Shown here in pieces: positions 14,583-23,690 of a DNA stretch of 41,312 nt. Position numbers and translations under genes: made by a program. Numbering within the stretch: the first letter of the stretch is position 1; each line of letters starts with the position of its first letter. The stretch is from an uncultured Patescibacteria group bacterium. Lineage in GTDB: Bacteria > Patescibacteriota > JACMRA01. The DNA is taken from NCBI GenBank assembly GCA_938017575.1, contig CALIJC010000032.1, forward strand, positions 1-41,312, given 5' to 3'. The notes beneath the pieces were generated by a model that did no database searches, was not told the origin of the DNA, and saw only the letters and a program-made list of their open reading frames with translations.

Positions 14583-15887
14583 ATGAAATTTAATAAAATA
14601 ACTAAAATTTCGATAAGTTTGATTATTCTTGGTTCTTTTTTTAGAATCTACCACCTTTTCTTTACTGGGTACTTTTTCGACATAATTGAAACTCAATATG
14701 TGTGGGGCAAAGCAGCTAGCGAATTAGGAATATTAAATTTTTGGAAAAACTATGATGGTTTTTTTGATTACATGCCACTCAGTGTGGTTCTAGAGTACCT
14801 AATATACAATCTTTCTCGTATTTTTGGTGATACCCAATTCTATTTTAATTTCCTATTAAAAACTTTAAATCTGGTCACTGATATATTTATTAGTGGAATC
14901 ATATTTTATCTACCAAAACTAATTAAAGTAAAAACAATCACAAAAGAAAACAGATTATTAGTTAGTTCCATATTTTATCTAGTGCCATCAGTGTGGTTTG
15001 TTTCTAACGTCTGGGGTCAAAATGATTCCTTGGTAGTATTATTAGGGCTAATTTCTATGATATTATTATTTGTTAAAAATCCAACCAAGGAAAGAGATTT
15101 TAATGCTTTCCTATCTGGTGGAATATTGAGTATTTCATTTTGGGTCAAACAACAAGCCATATTATTTGTTCCTGTTATCTATCTTTACCTTCTGCTAAAC
15201 AAAGAGTACAAAAAACTATTAAATTTTACAGTTGGAATAATCATATCAACTATCCTATCAATAGCACCATTTTGGCTTGTAAACAGTGAAAGGACTATTT
15301 TCGTATTACAAACAGTATCCAACAGACAAGCTAACACCACTAATGGAGCTAATAATTTTTGGATGGCCATAAAAAAAATTGGAGATAGTAATGAAATTAT
15401 TTTAGGCGGTTTGTCGATTGAACATATTTCAAAAATTCTATTAGTTATTTCAGGAATTCTTTCTGTCTTTATTTTCTATAAAAATTTTAATAAAATTAAA
15501 TCTAGCACAACCCAACTTTTTGAAAACCTAATTTACCTATTGTTATTAATTAATTATTCCTATTTTACTTTTGCTACAAAAGTCCATTCACGATATCTCC
15601 ACATTGCTATTATTTGCTCTTTTTTGCTGTTAGTATTTAAAAAGAATTTCCATAATAAACTTTTTATTTTCACAGTTTTTTTGGCCAACCTTGGTTATTT
15701 TATAAATCAACTAATAGTCTTTAACAGTTATGATAAGAATGTAGAGCCCAAGTGGGTTGGAAACTTTTTTATCAACCAAGACACACAAACACTAATTATT
15801 ATAAGCAGCTGGTTAATAATTTCTAGTTTCGCTCTATTTATCTGGATAGGTCTAACCCGAAAATACCCTAATGAAGATCTACAGTAA
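14583..15887 (+). CDS. Polytopic GT-C type glycosyltransferase
   Basis: 434 residues with about ten membrane helices. The architecture fits lipid-sugar-dependent GT-C enzymes (GT87/DUF2029- or mannosyltransferase-like). An acidic residue (Asp/Glu in FFDIIETQYVWG) lies in the first outer loop, followed by YMPLS. Later come NVWGQNDSL, a signature of this group, FWVKQQA, and KVHSRYLH near the end. It likely adds a sugar to a cell-surface glycan or lipid on the outer face of the membrane; donor and acceptor are unknown. Its 3' end overlaps the convergent RNase Y gene by 20 bases. Confidence 0.8.
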   Translation: MKFNKITKISISLIILGSFFRIYHLFFTGYFFDIIETQYVWGKAASELGILNFWKNYDGFFDYMPLSVVLEYLIYNLSRIFGDTQFYFNFLLKTLNLVTDIFISGIIFYLPKLIKVKTITKENRLLVSSIFYLVPSVWFVSNVWGQNDSLVVLLGLISMILLFVKNPTKERDFNAFLSGGILSISFWVKQQAILFVPVIYLYLLLNKEYKKLLNFTVGIIISTILSIAPFWLVNSERTIFVLQTVSNRQANTTNGANNFWMAIKKIGDSNEIILGGLSIEHISKILLVISGILSVFIFYKNFNKIKSSTTQLFENLIYLLLLINYSYFTFATKVHSRYLHIAIICSFLLLVFKKNFHNKLFIFTVFLANLGYFINQLIVFNSYDKNVEPKWVGNFFINQDTQTLIIISSWLIISSFALFIWIGLTRKYPNEDLQ

Positions 15888-17262
15888 ATTCTTCCTCCCA
15901 TTTACCAACAATTTTAATTTCACCAGAAAATTGCTCAACTTTTTTAACTTCTTTGCTTATTTTACTTGTTATTTCATCTAGTTGATACGCATTGATTTTT
16001 GTTGTATCAAAAAATACCCAAATCTCCCTACCCCCTTTCATTATCCAAGATTTGGAAACTCCATAAAATGACTCAACAACCTTATTAATGTCTTTTAACC
16101 GCTTATCAATAGCCTCTTTTTCACCTTTTCTAGCACCCTTCCTACTAGCACTAATACTATCAGCAGCGTTTACAATTATTGCCTCAATACTAAATTTGTT
16201 ATCACCTTCCGCTAAAATATTTTCCTGAGCAATTACACACTCTACTGTTTTCGAATCTAAACCAAACTCTTTTACTACTTTATGACCATAGTAAACGTGA
16301 CCTTTATCAAAATTATTCTGCTCGTCCAGTGCTTTACCTATATCATGTAGTAATCCACCTTTGATACAAGCAATTTCATCAATTGGCTGCCCATATATAA
16401 ATTTCTCATTTAATTGCAAAGCTAACAATTTTGCCAATTTAGCAACCTCTTTTGAGTGTTTAAGTACATTTTGACCATAGCTACTTCTAAAATGAAGCCT
16501 ACCGACTAATTTAATCAACTCAATGGGAAAATCATTTATTCCCAATTCATCAACAACTAAGTTACCCTGTTTCAAAATCTCTGATTCAATTTCCTTTTCA
16601 GATTCTAACCAGTATTGTTTGATTTTTGGCGGATTAATCTGCCCATCTCGTAGCATTTTTTCAATAGTTATTTTTGCAGCTGACCTTCTAACTGAATCAT
16701 ACCCAGAAAGAGAGATTATCAACCCATTATTATCAATTACCATAGCAATTCCAGTTAGGGATTCAAAATACTGAATATTTCTACCATCTTTTCCAATTAG
16801 TTTTGATTTCTCACTCTCATCATTTAACTCAATATTAATCACTGTAAAATCGTTAGCAACTTTAGAAGAATTCCTATCAATAGCCAGCCCAATCATGTTT
16901 ATAGCTTCTGTTTGAACCTCCGCCAAAATTTGTTTTTGTTTATTCTTTTTCCATTCAATTAGATCTTTGCTATATTTTTGTTTTAGTTCTTCTGACAATT
17001 CAGCTTTTATCTGATCCTGATCCAACTGACCAACTTGAGACAATCGATTAATATAATCCTCTTGTAAATCTTTTATCATTTTAGATTCCTTTTCCCAGTC
17101 AAAAACCTCGTTTTCATGATAACTAAAGGATTTTTTACTCGGACTAACCGCTTTTTTAATAAAAACAACAAACACTATTGAAAAAACAATCAATAAACCC
17201 ATACCAATTGCTGCTAATAACAAAAAAATCCATGACATAATCAAACTATAAATAAATTTCAT
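15868..17262 (-). CDS. rny: Ribonuclease Y
   Basis: Membrane-anchored endoribonuclease that starts mRNA decay. 464 residues, shorter than the usual 510-520. Order: membrane helix (about 10-36), a shortened coiled coil (about 55-125), KH domain with GKDGRNIQ (158-165), and HD domain with GGLLHDIGKALD (His306-Asp307) and NAADSISASRKGARKG. In the HD domain the usual pair of histidines (AHHG) reads AQEN, so part of the metal site appears altered. The start could also be the internal ATG at codon 9. It is convergent with the GT-C gene. Confidence 0.93.
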   Translation of the reverse strand: MKFIYSLIMSWIFLLLAAIGMGLLIVFSIVFVVFIKKAVSPSKKSFSYHENEVFDWEKESKMIKDLQEDYINRLSQVGQLDQDQIKAELSEELKQKYSKDLIEWKKNKQKQILAEVQTEAINMIGLAIDRNSSKVANDFTVINIELNDESEKSKLIGKDGRNIQYFESLTGIAMVIDNNGLIISLSGYDSVRRSAAKITIEKMLRDGQINPPKIKQYWLESEKEIESEILKQGNLVVDELGINDFPIELIKLVGRLHFRSSYGQNVLKHSKEVAKLAKLLALQLNEKFIYGQPIDEIACIKGGLLHDIGKALDEQNNFDKGHVYYGHKVVKEFGLDSKTVECVIAQENILAEGDNKFSIEAIIVNAADSISASRKGARKGEKEAIDKRLKDINKVVESFYGVSKSWIMKGGREIWVFFDTTKINAYQLDEITSKISKEVKKVEQFSGEIKIVGKWEEEFTVDLH

Positions 17263-17325
17263 AATTTTGTCTCATAATAAATTGAACTTAAATTCTCGAT
17301 CATTTTACAAAAAATATACATAAAT

Positions 17326-17354
17326 TTGCATAAACAGTAACTATATGGTATAAT
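17326..17354 (+). promoter_or_regulatory. Promoter of the giant surface protein
   Basis: TTGCAT, 17 bp, TATAAT with TGG directly before the -10 (extended -10). The sequence is strikingly similar to the promoter at 40551-40579. The leader is about 58 bases. Confidence 0.75.
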
Positions 17355-17418
17355 TATCAGTATCAAACCTAATAAAAGGTAGATAAAAGAACAAACAAAA
17401 ACAAAAAAGCTCAATTAT

Positions 17419-20400
17419 ATGGCAAAAAACAACTTTTATAAATTAATTGCTAGTCCTAGAAAAAGACGCAATATATTTCAAAAAATAACCAGAAACAAAC
17501 ACAAAAGACAGTTAATTCTCTCAGTAAGTGCAGTGTATGTTTTGATGGCAACTGTTGTCGGTATTGGATTGTTTAATTCCAACGACAACGATTCTCAGGC
17601 TAGCCAGCCAGCATTTATTGCTTCTAATATACGATTATCAGAGGATAACAAATTAGAAACTGGCTCAGAGGTAGAGCTATCAATCTCAATCCAAAATACC
17701 AGTATAAATGAGTCAATTAACGACATTTCAGTCAATCTTTTATCTACAGAAAACGTTATCGAATGGTCTCAGATTACTTCTAAAACCAAGCTTTCAGATG
17801 GACAAGTATTTGACGTCCAAGACAATAAATCTAAAATTCCTTTCTTAGGAGCAGCTGAAAAGGCAGAATACAAAGCCTATGGAGTTGTAAACAATCACAA
17901 TTTTGATGCAATTAGTGTTCTAGCTAAATTCTCATATACAAACCAACTTGGAACTGAAATTACTGAATCCAATAGATTGTTTGTTTCAAATGGTGTTCAA
18001 AGCATCGACTCACAAAACCTATATTCAATTTCCACTGATAAAACTATTTACGGCATCGGTGATCAAATTTTATTCGAATTAACTAACCCTAACAACACAG
18101 TTATCGATGGTGAATTTAAAACAGGAAAAATCTATATTTCTAACAAAGACACTAAAAATGTAGTCGATTCTCTAAATTGTACTTTTGATGAAAACGCAAA
18201 ATGCCAAGCAATTCTAACAGATTTAGACCCAGGAAGTTACAGTGCAATATTTTTAGATGAATCAGAAAATCCAAGCTTTATTACTGAATTCCAAATTTTT
18301 GGAGCAAACCAAAGCACCTTTACACCTTCACCTGAATCTAATTTAAATTTGCCTTTTGCTAATGGTTCAATTAATGGAGAGGTTCCAGTTTATGCAAATA
18401 ATCTTATTGGGTTAAACAGCTCACCTACTAGTTCAGATTTCTGTACTTTTGTAGTAAGTAAAGATGGGCAGACACTATTAGAATCACAAGCCAAAGTCAA
18501 TTCAAACAGAGAATGTAGAACAAATATCCAAGCTTCCCAGTTACCTGGAGATGGTGTTTATGATATTAACTTAAAAGATACTGCTCTTACTGAAAAAGTC
18601 TCTATCGTTGCTAAACCAACTACTCTATTACCATTAGAAAATACAACTTTATCTTTACAAGCTAACAAAGCAGTAAATCTAAAAATCTCAGCAGTTAATA
18701 ATAATGGAACACTTGCGACATTTGGTATTTTACACACTAACTCAGGAGAATATCAACAAGTTTCCACTGGAAACAATGGTTCGTTTACATCTGAAAATAG
18801 TGTAATCAATGCTGAAATTCCTGGAGATTATTTCCAAAAAGGCGGATTATACAAAGTATTTGCTAAATTAGATGATGAGTTGCAGACTGAATTTATTAAT
18901 TTAGATTTCAATGATAACCAAGCTGGTCTTAGTGGTAGCGGAGTTATTGTAGATAATTTAGATAATCTTCAAGTCGATCGAAATTTAACCTTCTCTGTGC
19001 AGAATGTAAAAGACAGAAACGATAACATAATCAATCTAGGAGATTGTACTGGAGAAATCCAAACTACTGATATTAATAATCCTGTAATTAGTATTAACGG
19101 AGAAATCAACAATGGAAACTGTGAAATTTCAAGCCCAGCTGGAACAATTACCAAAGCAGGTCCAATTACAGTTAGTTTCCAAGGTGATTCAATTGCAAAT
19201 GATATTAATCAAACCAGAGATTTCGTTATCAAACCAGGATTGCCTACAACCCTAGGAGATATTAATTTAGAATTCTCACCTGCACGTGTTAACCATGCTA
19301 ATAATTTAATCATTGGACCAGTAACTGATGGATATGGGAACCTAACTGATTCATTCAACAATTCAGTTCAAATAGTAAAAGATGATGTGTTAATTTATGA
19401 CACCAAAGTTGATGTGATTGATGGTTTTGCTCTAACTACAATTCCAGCATCTGTTTTCCAAGAAGGAGAAATGGTTATCACAACTACTGATGAATCTGGA
19501 GCTCTAACACAATCAAAAACTGTTTCTGCAAACAATCCAATTTCTAAATTAAATCTACCAGTAATTCCAACTGAATTAAATTCAGATGATAACCTAGAAG
19601 TTAAATTTAACACAGAAGCAGATGAAGAAGCTTTGGAATGTAAGGTTAACTTTATTAGAAGTCAAAATGAATTTACCGAGGATATAATCAATCCAGATGA
19701 CTCATATATTTGTGATTTCGATCTAGATATTAACGAATTTAGAAACAATGAATCAGCTTTGGTTAAATTAACAGCAGGTAATAAAGAATTTGCTCAAATA
19801 GTAACATTAACTGAGTCAGAAGCCAACCAATCATTTACTCTAAATCCACAAATTAGAATTAACAAACAAGATAACGCTGAAATTAAATTAATCTCTAGCC
19901 CGATTACTGATAGACAAGGTCAAGTCATTGATGAAGGTAAAATGAGAATCGAATTTAATGGTAAAGTAGAAGAAGTTGAAATCAACAAAGGAATTGCAAC
20001 TTTGAGTTTACCTGCTAGTAAATTGGATAACAACGACATTCGAAAAAATCTAGGCAACAGTTTATTAGAGTTAAACCTAAGTGCAAAAGCCAGTGTTACT
20101 TCAATTAACAGCAATAATAACTTGAGCATTTTCCTAGGTCAGATAAATATTTCAAACACTACAAATGAAGTTGATTTAGTTTCTGGAACTAATGTTATTT
20201 CTGATGGTGACTCGCAAATATTCACTTTCCAAACAGAAAATTGTAATGTATTGCAACAAAGTAAATTACAAGGTTCATTTATTGCTCAGTCGCATTTCCA
20301 AGCTGGACTTTGTTATGTTGAAGTCAATGGAAACAGTGACCAATACACATTGAGTTTTGAGGATCAAGGATTTACAACTGGTCAGTATGAGTATACTAGT

Positions 20401-20673
20401 ATCAACAAAGACATTCCTACAGTTAAATGGTGTCAGGAAAGTTCTTGCCAAATTGAAATCCTAGGAAGTGTTACAGATTCTGAAGCAATTCTATTCGATG
20501 GTGAAAATCAATATAAATTTAGTTCAAATGAATTAGGAAATATTATTCAAATAGAACAAAACGGATTGAACCCATTAAAATCTTACCCGATTGAATTGAC
20601 TTATACATTAGAATCTGGAGAACAAGTTAAAACTGTTAACACAGTATCCGGAGAATATTTACAAGTTAAATAA
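17419..20673 (+). CDS. Giant membrane-anchored surface protein with Ig-like domains
   Basis: 1084 residues. The first 31 residues are strongly basic and cytoplasmic (SPRKRRN, RNKHKRQ). One membrane helix spans about 32-52, so the remaining ~1030 residues face outside in a type II orientation. The outside part is beta-rich, with Asn, Ser and Thr throughout and a series of divergent Ig-like or CARDB-like modules. Recurrent module edges look like GDYFQKGGLYKVFAKLDD and VNHANNLIIGPVTDGYG. Paired cysteines appear in several modules and no enzymatic motif is seen. A role as adhesin, stalk or S-layer-like component is plausible. It has its own promoter and a strong terminator. Confidence 0.75.
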   Translation: MAKNNFYKLIASPRKRRNIFQKITRNKHKRQLILSVSAVYVLMATVVGIGLFNSNDNDSQASQPAFIASNIRLSEDNKLETGSEVELSISIQNTSINESINDISVNLLSTENVIEWSQITSKTKLSDGQVFDVQDNKSKIPFLGAAEKAEYKAYGVVNNHNFDAISVLAKFSYTNQLGTEITESNRLFVSNGVQSIDSQNLYSISTDKTIYGIGDQILFELTNPNNTVIDGEFKTGKIYISNKDTKNVVDSLNCTFDENAKCQAILTDLDPGSYSAIFLDESENPSFITEFQIFGANQSTFTPSPESNLNLPFANGSINGEVPVYANNLIGLNSSPTSSDFCTFVVSKDGQTLLESQAKVNSNRECRTNIQASQLPGDGVYDINLKDTALTEKVSIVAKPTTLLPLENTTLSLQANKAVNLKISAVNNNGTLATFGILHTNSGEYQQVSTGNNGSFTSENSVINAEIPGDYFQKGGLYKVFAKLDDELQTEFINLDFNDNQAGLSGSGVIVDNLDNLQVDRNLTFSVQNVKDRNDNIINLGDCTGEIQTTDINNPVISINGEINNGNCEISSPAGTITKAGPITVSFQGDSIANDINQTRDFVIKPGLPTTLGDINLEFSPARVNHANNLIIGPVTDGYGNLTDSFNNSVQIVKDDVLIYDTKVDVIDGFALTTIPASVFQEGEMVITTTDESGALTQSKTVSANNPISKLNLPVIPTELNSDDNLEVKFNTEADEEALECKVNFIRSQNEFTEDIINPDDSYICDFDLDINEFRNNESALVKLTAGNKEFAQIVTLTESEANQSFTLNPQIRINKQDNAEIKLISSPITDRQGQVIDEGKMRIEFNGKVEEVEINKGIATLSLPASKLDNNDIRKNLGNSLLELNLSAKASVTSINSNNNLSIFLGQINISNTTNEVDLVSGTNVISDGDSQIFTFQTENCNVLQQSKLQGSFIAQSHFQAGLCYVEVNGNSDQYTLSFEDQGFTTGQYEYTSINKDIPTVKWCQESSCQIEILGSVTDSEAILFDGENQYKFSSNELGNIIQIEQNGLNPLKSYPIELTYTLESGEQVKTVNTVSGEYLQVK

Positions 20674-20694
20674 TTAATAAATAACAATAGTTAT

Positions 20695-20719
20695 ACCCTG
20701 CACACGCAGGGTTCTTTTT
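20695..20719 (+). terminator. Terminator of the giant surface protein gene
   Basis: ACCCTGC-ACAC-GCAGGGT hairpin followed by TCTTTTTAT, 22 bases past the stop and before the convergent infC end. Confidence 0.85.
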
Positions 20720-20739
20720 ATAGTGAAAAGATTTCTAAT

Positions 20740-21276
20740 CTATTTAGGTTTAACTGTTGTAAACACACTATCACCCATTCTTTTAGGTTCACTCTCAAAA
20801 GTATATTCACATTCTAACATTTTCACAAAATCTCTCATTGTTTCTTCCGCAACTTCTGGATGTTGTTTTTCTCTACCACGCATTTGGACCTGCATTTTAA
20901 CACGCAAACCTTTTTCAATAAATTTCTCTATCTGTTTAGCTCTGACTAATAAATCATGAGGACTAACTCTAACAGAAACTCTAACTGTTTTCATCTCATT
21001 GCCAGTTTTTTTAGTTTGAGTGCTTTTGGATTGTTGGTATTTAAATTTATTATAATCCATTAATTTAACAATTGGAGGTTCGGCTTTTGGGTTGATTTCA
21101 ATTAAATCTAACTCTTTTTCGCGCGACATGGTCAAAGCTTCTTTGATAGAAAAAACACCAAGCATCTCACTCTCCTCATCTAGTAATCTAACCTGGGGAG
21201 ATTTAATATATTGGTTAATCCTATAAAAAGGACCTGTTGGTTTTGGTTTTGCTCTTCTTCTTCGATAATTCGTCAT
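20740..21276 (-). CDS. infC: Translation initiation factor IF-3
   Basis: 178 residues, normal length. The N-terminal domain has YRINQYIKSPQVRLLDEES and LDLIEINPKAEPPIVKLMDY; a linker helix FKYQQSKSTQTKK follows. The C-terminal domain has VRVSPHDLLVRAKQIEKFIEKG and ends with RMGDSVFTTVKPK. It binds the 30S subunit and controls start-codon and initiator-tRNA selection. The usual rpmI-rplT partners are not next to it. The ATG follows a 24-base leader from a promoter at 21301-21329. Confidence 0.97.
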   Translation of the reverse strand: MTNYRRRRAKPKPTGPFYRINQYIKSPQVRLLDEESEMLGVFSIKEALTMSREKELDLIEINPKAEPPIVKLMDYNKFKYQQSKSTQTKKTGNEMKTVRVSVRVSPHDLLVRAKQIEKFIEKGLRVKMQVQMRGREKQHPEVAEETMRDFVKMLECEYTFESEPKRMGDSVFTTVKPK

Positions 21277-21300
21277 AAATATAATGATTTTACAGAACTA

Positions 21301-21329
21301 ATTCAAATCCATTTTCCATTAACTGTCAA
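21301..21329 (-). promoter_or_regulatory. Promoter of infC
   Basis: Minus strand TTGACA, 17 bp, TTGAAT. Its -35 is only 2 bp from the -35 of the divergent promoter at 21332. Confidence 0.55.
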
Positions 21330-21331
21330 GA

Positions 21332-21360
21332 TTGACATAAATAGTCTAATATGATACATT
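21332..21360 (+). promoter_or_regulatory. Leaderless-type promoter of the DUF8128-like gene
   Basis: TTGACA, 17 bp, TACATT, then 8 bases to the ATG at 21369. An upstream in-frame ATG at 21351 lies before or inside the -10 box and so cannot be the start of this transcript. Confidence 0.65.
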
Positions 21361-21368
21361 TTGAATAT

Positions 21369-22604
21369 ATGTTCTTCCTAAATTTTTTAATCAGTTTGTT
21401 GTTGGTTGGGATTTTTGGTGGAGGTCTTTTCGTGCTTTTAGACAAATGGAATGAGTGGTATGATGATAGGTATACTGACAAAACAATTGGCGGTTGGCTA
21501 TCAAAACAGAATAATATTGTAGTTCAATTATTTCCACCTACAGAAAATATTCGATCCATGTCTGAGATGGAGAATTTTTTCATAAACATGGCCTCAATTT
21601 TTACTAACAAAAGCCAAAAAGATATTTATGTAGAAGGAAAGTGGCACGAAAACTACTCATTCGAGGTTCATTCTCGTGGAGGTCAGGTTAATTTCTTTGT
21701 CAGACTCAATGAAAACCATTTACCACTTTTACGTAGTGCTTTGGCAGCTCACTATCCAACAGCAACCGTTGTCAAAACTCAAGATCCTTTTGAAAACTGG
21801 CCAAAAGAATGGGAAGGGCAAGTAGGACCATACACAGATATAGCTGGGTCAGATATTAATTTTGGAACAGGTAACGACCTTCATCCGTTAAAAAGTTGGA
21901 AAGAATTCCAGCGTGATGATAACACGCCAGTTACAGACCCATTCTCAACATTAATAACCGGTTTAGAAAATATTAAACCGGAAGATTATGTTGTGATGCA
22001 ATATGTTCTTAGACCGAGAAGAAATGATGATAAAATTGAAGAATGGGGAGCTAAACTAAAAGAGTTGCGAAAGAAATTTAAAGACAATGCCAATGTTGAA
22101 GTAACCGAAACTGGCGGCATTCAACTACTTACAAAAAACGAGCAAAATATTTTAAATGCTGCAGAACTACGTATAGGTAAAGATGGCTATCAATTTAAAT
22201 TCCGGGCAGTTTTCCTAACAGCTGCAGGGGGACCTAACAGATTAATGTCACCGATAATGTCATATTTCAAACAATATACAACAGATCAGCAATTTGTTAA
22301 ACCTGCTGGTGAAACCAAAACTTCTGCCTCTGCTGAAAATAGATATTGGGGACCATGGTGGGATAAAGTTTATTGGGCCAAAGAACAAGAATTTAGAAAA
22401 AAAATGCTATACAAATCCCTTATTGGGCGATCCATGTCTGGTGGGTCAGATGCAAATTACATTGATGTTGAGAGCCTGGCCTCAGTCTTTCATTTCCCAT
22501 CTACTGAATTAATAGACCAAAGCCTAGCTAGTCGTGTCACAACCGATTATGGAAACACAGAAGCTCTTCCGAGCGGAACTCCACCCCGAGATTTGCCTAT
22601 TTAG
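21369..22604 (+). CDS. DUF8128-like membrane protein, probable partner of VirD4-like ATPase
   Basis: 411 residues from ATG 21369 (start decided by the promoter). One membrane helix (about 2-20) is followed by a large cytoplasmic domain. Visible stretches: a MSEMENFFINMAS helix, YSFEVHSRGGQVNFFVRL, RSALAAHYPTATVVK, and near the end SLASVFHFPSTELIDQ and ALPSGTPPRDLPI. As I recall, in CPR genomes a domain of this kind occurs just before, or fused to, the TraG/VirD4-type ATPase such as the one encoded here at 31570-33306. It likely anchors that ATPase to the membrane. Family assignment is from pattern memory, not a search. Confidence 0.65.
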   Translation: MFFLNFLISLLLVGIFGGGLFVLLDKWNEWYDDRYTDKTIGGWLSKQNNIVVQLFPPTENIRSMSEMENFFINMASIFTNKSQKDIYVEGKWHENYSFEVHSRGGQVNFFVRLNENHLPLLRSALAAHYPTATVVKTQDPFENWPKEWEGQVGPYTDIAGSDINFGTGNDLHPLKSWKEFQRDDNTPVTDPFSTLITGLENIKPEDYVVMQYVLRPRRNDDKIEEWGAKLKELRKKFKDNANVEVTETGGIQLLTKNEQNILNAAELRIGKDGYQFKFRAVFLTAAGGPNRLMSPIMSYFKQYTTDQQFVKPAGETKTSASAENRYWGPWWDKVYWAKEQEFRKKMLYKSLIGRSMSGGSDANYIDVESLASVFHFPSTELIDQSLASRVTTDYGNTEALPSGTPPRDLPI

Positions 22605-23685
22605 TTGTTGGTTTTTTCAGCCTTTTGATAGACCAAATTATTGGTAAAATATCTCCATTTTCTAGCACCTTATTTGGATCATTAGATTCCCATCCACTCC
22701 TGTGGTCTTTAACTAATTTATAAGGATGTAAAGTATAACTACGAATCTGAGAACCCCATTCAGCTGATTGGTGAACACCTTTCAAATCTGATTCCATTTC
22801 TTTTTGCTTCTTTAATTCAAAAGCCGCCAGTTTGTCATGAAGGTATTTCAATGCCTGGTTTTTGTTTTGTAGTTGATTCCGTTCATTCTGGCAACTAACG
22901 GTTAAACCAGTTGGTATATGTGTCACGCGAACTGCTGAGTATGTTGTGTTAACGCCTTGACCTCCTTTACCACTACTCATAAAATAATCCCATTTCAAAT
23001 CATCTTCGGATATTTTATCAAATTCAAATTTATCGTGTAAATCTGTCGGCAAAACCTCGACCAATGCAAAAGAAGTCTCCCGAGTATTTCCACTATTAAA
23101 TGGAGATAGTCTTATAAGCCGATGCACCCCTGCTTCTTCTTTGAGGTGCCCGTACGCATTCTCACCATCAAACTCTATTGTTACAGATTTTAATCCTGCT
23201 TCGTCTCCACTAGAAAGATGGAGAGTTTTAAATCCAAAATCATTTTCCTTGGCAAAAGCCTGGTACATTGACATCAACATACTAGCAAAATCCTGAGCGT
23301 CAACTCCACCTGCACCAGCATGAATAGATAAAAGAGCGTTGTGATTATCAAACTTACCATTCATAAATGCCCTATTTTCAATATCCTCGAACAACTGATG
23401 CGCTTGTTTGAAAACTATTTCTAAATCCTCATAATCTTGTAAATCATGAGCAGCTTGAATGTCCTTGATTAAATTTGTTAATTTCTCAGTCTCTTTTAGT
23501 TTTTTTTCCAATGAAGTCTTTCTTTTATTTAATTCTATAGATTTTTTTGAATCTGACCAAATCTCACTACCTTCAAAGGTTTTTTCAATTTTTGCAATTT
23601 CATTAGAAATCTCCTCCAGGTTTGTTAGTTTAACCAAAGTTTCGACTTTTTCTCTTAGTTCATCTATGTCGTTTTGATTTTTCAT
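22597..23685 (-). CDS. prfB: Peptide chain release factor 2
   Basis: 362 residues, full length. It reads stop codons UAA and UGA and releases the finished protein. The recognition tripeptide SPF is at 194-196 (IRLSPFNSGNTRETSF), and the catalytic GGQ at 241-243. The sequence after GGQ is unusual: GGQGVNTTYSAVR instead of the common GGQHVNxTDSAVR. There is no programmed frameshift: the frame is continuous from ATG. Presence of RF2 supports normal use of UGA as stop. The gene follows the baseplate-J-like gene by 5 bases (same transcript) and overlaps the convergent DUF8128-like gene end by 8 bases. Confidence 0.96.
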   Translation of the reverse strand: MKNQNDIDELREKVETLVKLTNLEEISNEIAKIEKTFEGSEIWSDSKKSIELNKRKTSLEKKLKETEKLTNLIKDIQAAHDLQDYEDLEIVFKQAHQLFEDIENRAFMNGKFDNHNALLSIHAGAGGVDAQDFASMLMSMYQAFAKENDFGFKTLHLSSGDEAGLKSVTIEFDGENAYGHLKEEAGVHRLIRLSPFNSGNTRETSFALVEVLPTDLHDKFEFDKISEDDLKWDYFMSSGKGGQGVNTTYSAVRVTHIPTGLTVSCQNERNQLQNKNQALKYLHDKLAAFELKKQKEMESDLKGVHQSAEWGSQIRSYTLHPYKLVKDHRSGWESNDPNKVLENGDILPIIWSIKRLKKPTTK

Positions 23686-23690
23686 ATTTT

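Noticed and set aside
22597..23685. Programmed +1 frameshift in prfB
   Set aside because: The RF2 frame is continuous from its ATG; no early TGA or slippery site is found.
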